Shown here piece after piece: positions 1 to 8,563 of a stretch of DNA of 64,000 nt (position 1 is its first letter; every line of letters begins with the position of its first letter). Below the pieces are notes generated by a model. The model saw only the letters and a list, made by a program, of their open reading frames with translations, was not told the DNA's origin and made no database searches. The stretch is from Chloroflexus islandicus (lineage in GTDB: Bacteria; Chloroflexota; Chloroflexia; Chloroflexales; Chloroflexaceae). The translations under genes were made by a program, and so were the position numbers. Where the stretch lies: positions 1-64,000 of the forward strand of contig NZ_LWQS01000044.1 in assembly GCF_001650695.1 (NCBI RefSeq), given 5' to 3'.

Positions 1-1596
1 GACGTGCCGGGATGGTTACGAGCGGAGGAGCCAGCGGCGGCGAGCGACGTGCCGGCGTGGTTGCAAGCCGAGGAGCCCGCCGCAGCGAGCGACGTGCCAG
101 CGTGGTTGCAAGCCGAGGAGCCCGCCGCAGCGAGCGACGTGCCGGCGTGGTTGCAAGCCGAGGAGCCCGCCGCAGCGAGCGACGTGCCGGCGTGGTTGCA
201 GGCGGAAGAGCCAGCGGCGGCGAGCGAGGTGCCGGGATGGTTGCGGGCGGACGAGCCCGCCGGGCCAAGCGACGTGCCGGCGTGGTTGCAAGACGCCTCA
301 GCAGGTCACATTGAAACCCCTGACTGGTTGACCGTAGAAGCGTCATCAGATGCGATGCCGTGGCTGCAAGCCGAATTAGCGGGCTTGCCGGCAGCCGCTG
401 AACCTCCGCCGACGACAAGCTCAACGAGTGACGAATTCTTTAGCGGTGCAGAACTACCGCCATGGTTGCGCGCCTCTCCTGAACGAGTGGTTGAAACGTC
501 CGCCTCTCCTTCCATCACGTGGTTGGAGCGTTTGCGCAATCGTGAAGCGGACGTTGAAGAGGAGACAGTTGCAGCTCCAGAGATTGCGGTCATTAAGCCA
601 CCCTTGCCGGCTCCTGCGTCACGCACGGCTGATCAGGTTGCAGCGATGGCCTTACTCGAACGGCTGATCCAGTCGCCATTGCCAATGCCGGCGCCGGTGG
701 AACAACCGGCTGTTGTACGCCGCCGGTTGCCGTCGATAGAGCAGGTGCTCGCATTGGCACTGCTGATCGTCGTTCTGGCGGGCACGTTATTGCCGAATCT
801 GATGGGGCCGTTGGTGCAACAGGCGCAACCCTCGCCAGCAGCGATTGCGCTCAGTGAACGGTTAGCTGCTTTGGGCAGCGATGATGTTGTATTAGTCGCG
901 TATGAATGGGGTGCGCAGCGGGTGGCTGAATTACGCCCGCTTGAGCAGGCGTTGCTCGATCAATTAATCGTTGATCGCACCAAGTTGATCATCGTCAGTA
1001 CCGATCTGCAAGGGTCGTTGCTCTCGTTCGATCTGATCGGCCCGCTCCGCGCGGCTGGGTATAACAACGAAAATGGCGTCACCTTCGGCGGGCGCGATTA
1101 CGTGTTACTGGGATACCGTCCGGGTGGCGAGTTGGCGTTGCGTAGCATGGCGATCGATCTGCGCGCGCAGTTGCGCCGTGATTATACCGGTCAAGATGCG
1201 ACTGCTGGGTTGCTGGCAACCCGACCTGATGGTTCGCCGCGCGTGCAAACGCTGGCCGATCTGGCGTTGATCGTCGTGATGGCCGATCAGGTGCAAGATG
1301 TGCAAGCTTGGATGGAGCAGATCCATAGCGCAGCGCCAGAAGTGCCGATTGCCTTCTTGTTGCCGCAAGAGGTTTACCCGCAAGTCTTGCCATATCTGCG
1401 CTTGCCAAACGTCTATGCGGTGGCCGGCCAGCGTGGTGCGAGTGATCTGCTAGCTGCTGGCGTCGCCGATGAAGCGGCAACCACGATGCTCGCAGTGCAG
1501 ACATGGGCGACGATTGCGTTTGTCGTCGTGCTAGCGTTGGGCGGTCTCGTTGTGGTTATTGGCCGGTTACGGCCCGCAGCGCGAGGGAAAGCTTGA
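1..1596 (+). CDS. P-x-W-L repeat membrane protein, 5' end cut by window edge
   Basis: The reading frame is already open at base 1, so the true start lies outside the window. The first ~90 visible residues are a near-perfect 15-residue repeat (unit DVPAWLQAEEPAAAS), followed by degenerate P-x-W-L motifs (PDWL, MPWL, PPWL). A hydrophobic segment lies near residues 248-268 and another at the C terminus near 500-521, so the ~230 residues between them probably sit on one side of the membrane. Its stop codon overlaps the start of the next gene (TGATG), which suggests translational coupling. I recognise no enzyme domain. Repeats of this kind often act as short docking motifs, but that role is inferred here. 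Confidence 0.8.
   Translation, partial: DVPGWLRAEEPAAASDVPAWLQAEEPAAASDVPAWLQAEEPAAASDVPAWLQAEEPAAASDVPAWLQAEEPAAASEVPGWLRADEPAGPSDVPAWLQDASAGHIETPDWLTVEASSDAMPWLQAELAGLPAAAEPPPTTSSTSDEFFSGAELPPWLRASPERVVETSASPSITWLERLRNREADVEEETVAAPEIAVIKPPLPAPASRTADQVAAMALLERLIQSPLPMPAPVEQPAVVRRRLPSIEQVLALALLIVVLAGTLLPNLMGPLVQQAQPSPAAIALSERLAALGSDDVVLVAYEWGAQRVAELRPLEQALLDQLIVDRTKLIIVSTDLQGSLLSFDLIGPLRAAGYNNENGVTFGGRDYVLLGYRPGGELALRSMAIDLRAQLRRDYTGQDATAGLLATRPDGSPRVQTLADLALIVVMADQVQDVQAWMEQIHSAAPEVPIAFLLPQEVYPQVLPYLRLPNVYAVAGQRGASDLLAAGVADEAATTMLAVQTWATIAFVVVLALGGLVVVIGRLRPAARGKA
11..300 (+). repeat. 45-bp coding tandem repeat (P-x-W-L units)
   Basis: About six to seven head-to-tail 45-bp units encode the 15-residue repeat of the first gene. 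Middle units are almost identical at the base level, while the outer units have drifted (EVPGWLRADEPAGPS at about residues 75-89). Such identity points to recent expansion or ongoing homogenisation. The array also creates open frames on other frames and strands; these are shadows. Confidence 0.85.
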
Positions 1597-2243
1597 TGGA
1601 TGTTGCGATGACGCTGATTCCGGTGTTGCTGACCCTCTTGGTCTTTAGCCGTTTAGTGGGTGATACACCGGCGTTTCGTTTTGTCCAGTATCTCTTTGTT
1701 GGCGTGGCGCTAGGCTATGCGGTAGTGGTTATCTACCATCAGGTGCTGCGTCCGGCGGTGATCGATGTGCTGGCAGTGAGCGGCCAGCCGGTATTGGCGA
1801 CGTTGCGTTTGATCCCGTTTGTGTTGGCGGCGTTGTTGCTCACCCGCGTCAGCGGCCAACAGACCGCTTCGTGGCTGGCAAATATCCCGCTGGCGCTGGT
1901 GTTTGGCGTTGGCGCCGCGTTGGTGGTCGGCGGCGCGTTGATCGGGACGATTCTGCCGCAAGTGCTCGATGCCACCCGCCAAGATATGTCCTCTCCGGCT
2001 GCTGTGCTGGGTAGCGTGGTGTTATTGATCGGATCGATCGTAACGCTGCTCTCGTTTACGCTGACCCGTTCGCCTGATCCCAACCGCCAGCGCTGGATTG
2101 AGAGCGCGGCGCGGGTGGGGCGATGGGTGCTGTTGCTGGCCTTTGGCTTCTTTTTAGCCGGCAGTGTCAGTTCGTACCTCGCCGCGTTGAACGAACGGTT
2201 GCTGTTTATTGTGGAATGGGTGCGGGCCGTGTTGGGTGCATAG
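1596..2243 (+). CDS. polytopic membrane protein of unknown function
   Basis: A 215-residue protein starting at the ATG that overlaps the upstream stop codon (TGATG). A longer in-frame start at 1503 would overlap the upstream gene by 94 bases and is unlikely. It is mostly hydrophobic, with about six membrane-spanning stretches from the first residues (MDVAMTLIPVLLTLLVF) to a long one near 175-195. I do not recognise the family. It lies between the repeat protein and the MutL-like protein, 19 bp before the latter, so all three are probably one transcription unit. Confidence 0.75.
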   Translation: MDVAMTLIPVLLTLLVFSRLVGDTPAFRFVQYLFVGVALGYAVVVIYHQVLRPAVIDVLAVSGQPVLATLRLIPFVLAALLLTRVSGQQTASWLANIPLALVFGVGAALVVGGALIGTILPQVLDATRQDMSSPAAVLGSVVLLIGSIVTLLSFTLTRSPDPNRQRWIESAARVGRWVLLLAFGFFLAGSVSSYLAALNERLLFIVEWVRAVLGA

Positions 2244-2262
2244 GCCGTAAAGGATAACGAGC

Positions 2263-4356
2263 ATGGTTGAGGTTGTGCGCGCGGTGCTGGTGGTGGAAAT
2301 TGGCAGCGTCACCACGCGCGTGTCGCTGATCGATCTCGTTGATGGCGAGAGCCGGTTGATTGGTCAGGCCGAGACGCTTACCAGCCGCGAGTTGCCGTAT
2401 CACAATATCTTTTTTGCTGTGCAAGAAGCGACGGCGCAGTTGGCTGATCTTACCAGCCGCCAGTTGCTGCGCGATGGCCGCTTGCTGATTCCGCAAACCA
2501 GCGCCGGCGATGGGATCGATGCGGTGGTGGTGATGGCATCAGCATTAGAACCGTTGCGGGTGGTCGTGACGGCAGTTGCCTCTGATGTCTCGGCCCGCAG
2601 CGCCTTGCACGCCGTGCGTGGCGTGCCAAGCGTCACGTTAGCCGTCTTGACGCTCGATGATACGCTGGGCCGTCCGCCAGTGTCTGATGACCAATCGTGG
2701 ATCGAACGCCAACTCGAAACGCTACTGCCACTCGTGCCCGATGTGATTGTCGTGACCGGCGGGGTTGAGGGTGGCGCTGTTGAAGCGATGAGCCGGCTAG
2801 CCCATCTGGTCAACCTCAAACTCTTGTTTAACGAAACCGTTCGCGAACCGTTGCCTACTGTCATCTATGCCGGTAATACCGCGGCGCAAGCGCAGGTGCA
2901 GATGGCGTTGCGTGAACGCAATGCCGATGTATTGGCCGTGGCCAATGTGCGCCCGGCGCTTGACCGCGAAGCGCTATCGCCGTTGCGGCAGGCGTTGCTG
3001 GCCCGGTATGCGCGCCAATTAGCCGATTTGCCCGGCCTCAACCAGTTCGATCGTGACCATCTCACGCTCTGCACGGTAGTTGAGGCGCAGTATGCAATGA
3101 CCCGGTTTCTGGCCGAGCGGCGGCAACAACCGGTCTTGGCCGTTGACGTGGGGGCAACGGTGACTACTTTGATGGCGGCCGCACCCGGTGAGATCTATGC
3201 AGCGATCCACGGCGTTCGTGGTACGGCCTATGGTGTTGCCAATCTGCTGAACGAAGTCGGGCCAGCCGCAATAAGCCGCTGGTTGCCGTTTGCAATTGAT
3301 GAATCAGAGCTGGTGGAACGGCTGCTCAACCGGGTGTTGCGCCCGCAGACAATGCCAGCGACGCGCGAGGAATGTTATCTCGATCTGGCGCTTACCCGTG
3401 AGGCGTTGGCGCTGGGGATGGCTGACCTGCGCGATGAAGCGCCTGACCTTGAGTATAGCCGGTTATTTGCCAGCGGTGGGCCGTTTGTTCATGCTCCGCA
3501 TCCCGGTATGGCGTTGCTGGCTTTGCTCGATGGCTTGCAACCCGGCAACGATCTACCCGGCTTGCTGTTGCATGTGCATCTTGATACGCTCAGCCTGTTG
3601 GCAGTGTGCGGCGCATTGGCTGCCATCAGCGCCGAGGCTGCCCTGTCGGTGTGTGACCATGATCTGCTGGCGAATACGCCGCTGGCCACGTGTATTGTGT
3701 TGCAAGGCGGCAGCCGGCTCGGTGAGCCGGTGGCTGAGGTGGAGCTGATTACGGTTGGCGGCGGTAGCGAGACGGTACAGGTACGTTACGGTGAGATAGT
3801 GCGCCTGCCGCTATCACCGGGCCGCTACGCGCAGGTGAAGGTGAAGCCGGTGGCCGGAGTGCGGGTTGGCCGCGATGCTCCCGGTGAGCCGGTCGAGAGT
3901 GATCCGGCTGAGGTGCCGGGCAGCCTGCTCGGACTGATCATCGATGCGCGCGGGCGTCCGCTCGTGTTGCCTGACAATGGCGCCGAGCGGCGCCGGTTGC
4001 TGTGGTCGTGGCTGCGCGTGCTTGGCGCCGAACGCAGCGATAGCCCCTATCCTGAACCGGAAGCGGTGTTGCCGCCGGCGCCTGCGGTGCCTGAGGCGAC
4101 CCCGCCGCCGGCAGCGGCGAAGCCGCGACAAGGGTGGTTTGGGCGCAAGAAGGCTGCTGGGCCGGAGACCGAAGCGACCCCACCGCCGGCAGCGGCGAAG
4201 CCGCGGCAAGGGTGGTTTGGGCGCAAGAAGGCTGCTGGGCCGGAGGCAGAAGCAGCGCCGCCGGCAGCGGCGAAGCCGCGGCAAGGGTGGTTTGGGCGCA
4301 AGAAAACGTCTGGCTCAGAGGTTGAAGAATCGCCGCCAGCGTTGCCAAAGCCGTAA
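2263..4356 (+). CDS. MutL/GlmL-like ASKHA-fold protein with repeated C-terminal tail
   Basis: A 697-residue protein resembling the MutL (GlmL) family linked to coenzyme-B12 glutamate mutase. Two actin-like phosphate-binding segments are visible: VVEIGSVTTRVSLIDL near residue 10 and VLAVDVGATVTTLMAA near 292, with a glycine-rich ASGGP segment near 403. The last ~85 residues carry three copies of a proline/alanine-rich unit with core RQGWFGRKK, which I do not associate with the family. No glutamate mutase MutS/MutE subunit lies in the window, so the usual repair-chaperone role is not supported by context. ATP binding is inferred from the fold. Its neighbours are two membrane proteins, and the basic Trp/Phe-containing tail might bind membrane or partner. 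Confidence 0.75.
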   Translation: MVEVVRAVLVVEIGSVTTRVSLIDLVDGESRLIGQAETLTSRELPYHNIFFAVQEATAQLADLTSRQLLRDGRLLIPQTSAGDGIDAVVVMASALEPLRVVVTAVASDVSARSALHAVRGVPSVTLAVLTLDDTLGRPPVSDDQSWIERQLETLLPLVPDVIVVTGGVEGGAVEAMSRLAHLVNLKLLFNETVREPLPTVIYAGNTAAQAQVQMALRERNADVLAVANVRPALDREALSPLRQALLARYARQLADLPGLNQFDRDHLTLCTVVEAQYAMTRFLAERRQQPVLAVDVGATVTTLMAAAPGEIYAAIHGVRGTAYGVANLLNEVGPAAISRWLPFAIDESELVERLLNRVLRPQTMPATREECYLDLALTREALALGMADLRDEAPDLEYSRLFASGGPFVHAPHPGMALLALLDGLQPGNDLPGLLLHVHLDTLSLLAVCGALAAISAEAALSVCDHDLLANTPLATCIVLQGGSRLGEPVAEVELITVGGGSETVQVRYGEIVRLPLSPGRYAQVKVKPVAGVRVGRDAPGEPVESDPAEVPGSLLGLIIDARGRPLVLPDNGAERRRLLWSWLRVLGAERSDSPYPEPEAVLPPAPAVPEATPPPAAAKPRQGWFGRKKAAGPETEATPPPAAAKPRQGWFGRKKAAGPEAEAAPPAAAKPRQGWFGRKKTSGSEVEESPPALPKP
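4090..4330 (+). repeat. coding triplication in the MutL-like gene (RQGWFGRKK units)
   Basis: Three direct repeats of about 75 bp encode proline/alanine-rich spacers around RQGWFGRKK. Copies one and two are nearly identical. The third differs mainly after the core (KKTSGSEVEE instead of KKAAGPE). Confidence 0.85.
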
Positions 4357-4378
4357 GGGCGGGTTGGAAACCCGCCCT
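4356..4378 (+). terminator. inverted repeat after the MutL-like gene
   Basis: Ten-base arms (AGGGCGGGTT / AACCCGCCCT) around a 3-nt loop begin at the stop codon. There is no T-run, so it may work as a weak or factor-assisted terminator. A closely related palindrome lies at 17427-17449, so it also belongs to a dispersed family. Confidence 0.5.
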
Positions 4379-4694
4379 CACCGCATCTTCAAGGGCGGAC
4401 AGAACATCTGATCCAGAACCCGGCCCTGAAGGGCCGGGCTATCCTTACGAAGCCCGCTGCGCGGGCTGATAGCCCTCACTCTTGCCCCCGCTCCAGCAAC
4501 GCGGGAGAGGGACGTGCAGAGCTGCACACTAAGATATCGCACAGCGGTCAACGGTTGTGCTCGGCCAAATGTTCTGTCCGTCCCTCAACACCGCATGACG
4601 GGCAGGTTTCCGATCTGCTCCCGTCGCATCATGAGCGGGTTGCTAAACCGCTCCCACCGCATCATAGGCGAGTTAGCAATCCGCTCCTGCCCTC
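4379..4694. repeat. intergenic repeat island (family A, CGGACAG-bounded)
   Basis: This gene-free stretch holds GC-rich repeat fragments: a GGCCC/GGGCC hairpin, a GCCCGC/GCGGGC hairpin, and a segment (about 4530-4590) ending TCTGTCCGTCCCTCAAC. Related segments occur near 9114-9178, 13994-14055 and 27071-27220. No credible coding sequence was seen. Confidence 0.7.
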
Positions 4695-5726
4695 CTACTC
4701 GCCCGCCAGCTCGGCCATCACCGCCGCAAACGCTGCCCGGCTGGGGCGCAAACGTTCCTCTGGCAATGCCGCGATAGGTGTCCGCCCAATACCGAGCGTC
4801 TCGGCCAGCGTGGGCCGGCGCTCGTTCAGGTAGATCAATCCAGTCACAAACTCGTTGGCCGCGCGCGCCTCTTCGAGCAGCGCCAGCGCCGCCATCCGGT
4901 CGGTAGGATCGTGATCGCGGTGCAGCTTGCGCAGCCGGATCACCGGCCCATCGTGCAGTTGCACATCGCGCGCTTCACCCGGTTCGTAATCGATCGTTAC
5001 CTCTTCGTAGTGCGGAATGAAGCTAATGTCGTGGATCGGCGATTCGTGAGTTTTGCCGTAGGTGTAGCTCTTGGTCGAGCGGTCGTGGTTGTTGAAGGTG
5101 ACACATGGGCTAATCACATCGATCACCGCCGCGCCGTGGAAGTTGAAGGCGGCTTTAATCAGCTCGCGCACCTGCTTGGCATCGCCGGCAAACGAGCGGG
5201 CCACGAAGCCGCAGCCGGCCAAGATCGCTTCGGCGCATACGTCAATCGGCGGCAAGTGATTGACGCCAGCATGCTTCAGCTCTTGCCCCTCGTCGGCGGT
5301 GGCCGAAAATTGGCCTTTGGTCAGGCCATACACCCCGTTGTTTTCGACAATATAGACTATTGGCACATTCCGCCGCAGCAAGTGAATAAACTGGCCGAGA
5401 CCGATGCTGGCGGTGTCACCGTCGCCGCTGACCGCCAGCGGGCGCAGAGTATGGTTGGCAAGATGCGCGCCGGTTGTAACCGAGGGCATCCGTCCGTGCA
5501 GCGAATTGAAGCCGTGCGAGCGGCCAAGGAAGTACGCCGCCGACTTGCTCGAACAGCCGATGCCGCTCATACGGATGACGGTATGGGGTTGTAACGAGAG
5601 TTCAAACGCGGCGGCGATGATCTGGCTGGCGACCGAGTCATGGCCGCAACCGGCGCAGAGGGTCGAAGGCGCGCCGCGGTAGTCGTTTTTGGTCAAGCCA
5701 ATCGCATTCACAGGTGCTTGGGTCAT
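4695..5726 (-). CDS. korB: 2-oxoacid:ferredoxin oxidoreductase, beta (TPP) subunit
   Basis: A 343-residue thiamine-diphosphate subunit. Features: CAGCGHDSVASQ near residue 24, the SGDGD metal/TPP motif at 100-104, and a VENNGVYGLTKGQ segment near 127, as in 2-oxoglutarate/2-oxoacid:ferredoxin oxidoreductase beta chains. With the alpha subunit encoded 13 bp upstream, the enzyme oxidatively decarboxylates a 2-oxoacid to acyl-CoA and reduces ferredoxin, or runs in reverse. The preferred substrate (2-oxoglutarate or pyruvate) cannot be fixed from sequence. The pair is one operon, and korB is distal. Confidence 0.9.
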   Translation of the reverse strand: MTQAPVNAIGLTKNDYRGAPSTLCAGCGHDSVASQIIAAAFELSLQPHTVIRMSGIGCSSKSAAYFLGRSHGFNSLHGRMPSVTTGAHLANHTLRPLAVSGDGDTASIGLGQFIHLLRRNVPIVYIVENNGVYGLTKGQFSATADEGQELKHAGVNHLPPIDVCAEAILAGCGFVARSFAGDAKQVRELIKAAFNFHGAAVIDVISPCVTFNNHDRSTKSYTYGKTHESPIHDISFIPHYEEVTIDYEPGEARDVQLHDGPVIRLRKLHRDHDPTDRMAALALLEEARAANEFVTGLIYLNERRPTLAETLGIGRTPIAALPEERLRPSRAAFAAVMAELAGE

Positions 5727-5739
5727 CGTTGTCCCTCGT

Positions 5740-7563
5740 TTACTTGCTCGTCACCAGCGCCAGCTCACGCATCTGTTCCAACACCGCTAGCACCTGATCG
5801 CGCACAAACGGCGCAGTGAGCGGCAAGCCATCGCACCACGCCACCGAACCGAGCCGGGTGGCGTAGGCTGGGCAATGGAGCTGGAGCAACTGGCGCAATT
5901 GGCCATCGTGATTCTGCTCGATCACCACGCAGTATTGGTGGCGGGCGATAAAATCGGTCACTTCCGGGCCAAGCGGCAACGCGCGCACCCGCATGCTGCT
6001 GGTGGCAATCCCGGCGGCGGCCAGCAGGTCGCGCGCTTCAGCAATTGCCGGCGCGGTCGAGCCAAACCCGATCAAGCCCACGGTCGCCTGCGGATGGAGA
6101 TCAACCACCGGGCGCGGTACCATGCGGCGGGCCGTTTCGTGCTTGCGCCAGAGCCGGGCCATATTGCGCTGCCAATCGTCGGGCCGCTCGCTATAGACGT
6201 TGCGTTCGTTGTGGCCGGTGCCGCGGCTGAGTGTCGCCGCCAACGGGTGCGGGTTGCCGGGCAGCGTGCGGTAGCCGATGCCGTCGCCGTCAACATCGGC
6301 AAAGCGGGCATACGAGGTGAGTTTAGCCAAGTCTTCGGCACTGAGCACCTTGCCGCGTTGCAGCGGTTGCTCTGGGTAGGTGAAGGGCCGGCTCATCCAG
6401 ATATTCATCCCCAGATCAAGATCGCTCAGCACAAAGACCGGCGTTTGCAGATATTCGGCTAGATCGAAGGCCAGTTGGGCATCGCTGTAGCACTCTTCCA
6501 TTGTGCCCGGCAGCAAGACAACGTGGCGCGTGTCGCCGTGGCCCAGATAGTAGACCGAGAGCAAATCACTCTGGGCAGTACGGGTCGGCAGGCCGGTCGA
6601 AGGGCCAACCCGCTGCACATCCCAAATCACTGCTGGCGTCTCGGCGAAGAAGCCGAGCCCGGCGAACTCGGTCATCAGCGAGATACCCGGCCCAGAGGTC
6701 GCGGTCATCGCCCGCGCACCGGCCCAGCCGGCCCCGATCACGATCCCCAGCGCGGCGATCTCGTCTTCGGCTTGGACAACGGCGCAGGTCGCGCCATCGT
6801 CAGCCGGACGCAGGCGGGGGAGATAGCTCTCAAGCGACTCAATCAAGCTGCTAGAGGGGGTGATCGGGTACCACGCCACCACGCCGACGCCGCCGGTAAT
6901 CGCGCCAATCGCAGCGGCGGTATTGCCGTCGATCAGCATCATGCCGGTCGTGGCCTGCATCCGGGCCACCCGGAACCGGTGATGGGCCGGCGAGGGGTTG
7001 TTAGCGGCCCACGCCTGCGCGGCCCGGATCACAGCCAGATTCAGCTCAACTGCCGATGATTTGCCGCGGAACTGGTGTTGCACGGCTTTGACCAAAGCGG
7101 CATCCTCGATTTCCAACAACGCTGCCAACGCGCCGACGTAGACCATATTGGCGGCATAGGGACGCAGACGTTGGCCTACTCCCACCTGATCGAGGATCTG
7201 GCGCACAGGGAGCGCAAGCGGGATGATGTCAGCGCGCTGTGGTTGCCATGGCCCATCAGCCGGGTAGAGACAGATCCCGCCCGCTGGTAACTGGGAGAGG
7301 TCTTCATTGGCCGTGCGCGGGTTAAACGCCACCAAAATTGGCGTCTCGGCGGGGCGAGCGGTATAGCCGGCTTGGCTCACCCGCAGCGTATACCACGTCG
7401 GTTCACCTTGGATGTTGGAAGGAAAGAGGTTCTTGCCAGAGACGGGAATGCCCATCTGGAAGATGGCCCGCATCAGCACCATATTCGCCGTCTGGCTGCC
7501 GGAACCGTTCACCGTAGCGGCAGTGATGGCGAACTCGTTGACGATCGGTTGGGGGGATTGCAT
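5740..7563 (-). CDS. korA: 2-oxoacid:ferredoxin oxidoreductase, fused gamma-alpha subunit
   Basis: A 607-residue protein. The start is the ATG at 7563 (MQSPQPIVNEFA), which has an excellent AGGAGG site; a further 56 codons upstream are open but lack family character. The N-terminal ~190 residues form the gamma domain (GSGSQTAN near residue 20). The rest is the alpha/pyrimidine-binding domain with ATSGPGISLMTEFAGLG. This gamma-alpha fusion is typical of two-subunit KorAB enzymes. A TATAAT/TTGCCA promoter lies just upstream (7606-7635). Confidence 0.92.
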   Translation of the reverse strand: MQSPQPIVNEFAITAATVNGSGSQTANMVLMRAIFQMGIPVSGKNLFPSNIQGEPTWYTLRVSQAGYTARPAETPILVAFNPRTANEDLSQLPAGGICLYPADGPWQPQRADIIPLALPVRQILDQVGVGQRLRPYAANMVYVGALAALLEIEDAALVKAVQHQFRGKSSAVELNLAVIRAAQAWAANNPSPAHHRFRVARMQATTGMMLIDGNTAAAIGAITGGVGVVAWYPITPSSSLIESLESYLPRLRPADDGATCAVVQAEDEIAALGIVIGAGWAGARAMTATSGPGISLMTEFAGLGFFAETPAVIWDVQRVGPSTGLPTRTAQSDLLSVYYLGHGDTRHVVLLPGTMEECYSDAQLAFDLAEYLQTPVFVLSDLDLGMNIWMSRPFTYPEQPLQRGKVLSAEDLAKLTSYARFADVDGDGIGYRTLPGNPHPLAATLSRGTGHNERNVYSERPDDWQRNMARLWRKHETARRMVPRPVVDLHPQATVGLIGFGSTAPAIAEARDLLAAAGIATSSMRVRALPLGPEVTDFIARHQYCVVIEQNHDGQLRQLLQLHCPAYATRLGSVAWCDGLPLTAPFVRDQVLAVLEQMRELALVTSK

Positions 7564-7605
7564 AGCCTCCTCGCAGCGCAAGCTCGACATTGAGCGATAG
7601 ACCCT

Positions 7606-7635
7606 ATTATACGCGGGAGAAGCGGGTTGTGGCAA
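7606..7635 (-). promoter_or_regulatory. sigma70-like promoter of korAB
   Basis: On the minus strand, TTGCCA (7635-7630) and TATAAT (7611-7606) are separated by 18 bp, giving a leader of about 35-40 nt to the korA ATG with its AGGAGG site. Confidence 0.6.
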
Positions 7636-7664
7636 GGAGCGACGTTGCTTGGCAACGCCGCTCC
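7636..7664 (-). terminator. hairpin between the cyclophilin gene and korA
   Basis: Inverted repeat with GGAGCG / CGCTCC outer arms and CGTTGC / GCAACG inner arms, placed 30 bp after the cyclophilin stop codon and directly before the korAB promoter. There is no strong T-run. It probably separates the two transcription units. Confidence 0.5.
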
Positions 7665-7693
7665 GGTAGAGGCGTGATGATGGTTGCGTTTCG

Positions 7694-8437
7694 CTATGAC
7701 TCGGTAATCGTAATCCCCAGAATCGTCTCACCCGGCCTCGTCAGATCGGCAGGGTTGCTCGGATCGCGCAACGGAATACCGTCAACGATCTCTTGGCCCT
7801 GAATCACGCGGCCAAAGATCGTGTACTGCTCGTTGAGCCACGGGGCCGGCGCAGTGGTGATGAAGAATTGCGAGCCAGCGCTGTTGGGATCCGACGAGCG
7901 GGCCATAGCGACGATGCCGGGTTGGTCGAAGAGAATTTTATCGGTGAATTCAGCCGGGATTGAGTAGCCGGGGCCACCGGTGCCGTCGCCGCTCGGATCG
8001 CCGCCTTGGGCCATAAAGTTCGGCAGCACGCGATGCCATGTCAACCCGTTGTAGAAATTCTGGCGAGCAAGGAAAACGAAATTATTGACCGTCTGCGGGG
8101 CGATATCGGGCAACAACTCGATCACAATCTCGCCGCGGGGCGTGTAGATGGTCGCTGTGTACTTCTTGGCCGGATCGATCGTCATCGGCGGTGGGCTGCT
8201 GTACTGGTAGGTGGTGGCCGTCGGCATGATCGGCATCGTGCTCGTCGCTGGCGTTGGCGCCGTGGTCGGTGCTGCGACGGTGGGGAGCGGCGGTGTGGTT
8301 GGCGCGGGTGCGGCAGCCGGCGGTGCAGCGCGGCTGATTAACAAACCGGCGACCAACCCAAGAATGACTAACAGAATCGCGATGGCCACAATGCCGGCCA
8401 GCGGGTTTGCAGCGGAAGATGGACGTTGTGAGCTCAC
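7694..8437 (-). CDS. membrane-anchored cyclophilin-type peptidyl-prolyl isomerase
   Basis: A 247-residue protein. I chose the GTG at 8437 because AGGTG lies 5 bp upstream of it; a TTG four codons earlier has no such site. A hydrophobic anchor at about residues 12-35 is followed by a Pro/Ala/Thr-rich linker to about 85. A cyclophilin domain then fills the rest, with FHRV-type segment LTWHRVLPNFMAQGGDP, SQFFITT and the WLNEQYTIFGRV strand. It probably acts outside the cytoplasmic membrane, isomerising X-Pro bonds in exported proteins. It has its own promoter and is not part of the Kor operon. Confidence 0.9.
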   Translation of the reverse strand: MSSQRPSSAANPLAGIVAIAILLVILGLVAGLLISRAAPPAAAPAPTTPPLPTVAAPTTAPTPATSTMPIMPTATTYQYSSPPPMTIDPAKKYTATIYTPRGEIVIELLPDIAPQTVNNFVFLARQNFYNGLTWHRVLPNFMAQGGDPSGDGTGGPGYSIPAEFTDKILFDQPGIVAMARSSDPNSAGSQFFITTAPAPWLNEQYTIFGRVIQGQEIVDGIPLRDPSNPADLTRPGETILGITITES

Positions 8438-8472
8438 GGTACACCTCAATGCAATCTGAATCTGCCGCAGGC

Positions 8473-8502
8473 ATTATACCGGCGAGCGGGCAGGCGTGAC
8501 AA
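8473..8502 (-). promoter_or_regulatory. sigma70-like promoter of the cyclophilin gene
   Basis: Minus-strand TTGTCA (8502-8497) and TATAAT (8478-8473) with an 18-bp spacer, about 35 nt upstream of the GTG start. Confidence 0.6.
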
Positions 8503-8563
8503 GTGCCGTAATCGCTTGCGGCAAGACTTCTATGTCCGTCGCAAGGGCAAAGTGGACAAAGAC

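Noticed and set aside
12-314. Two open frames of ~90-100 codons in and against the P-x-W-L repeat array
   Set aside because: They are by-products of the 45-bp repeat period, which keeps stop codons out of alternative frames.
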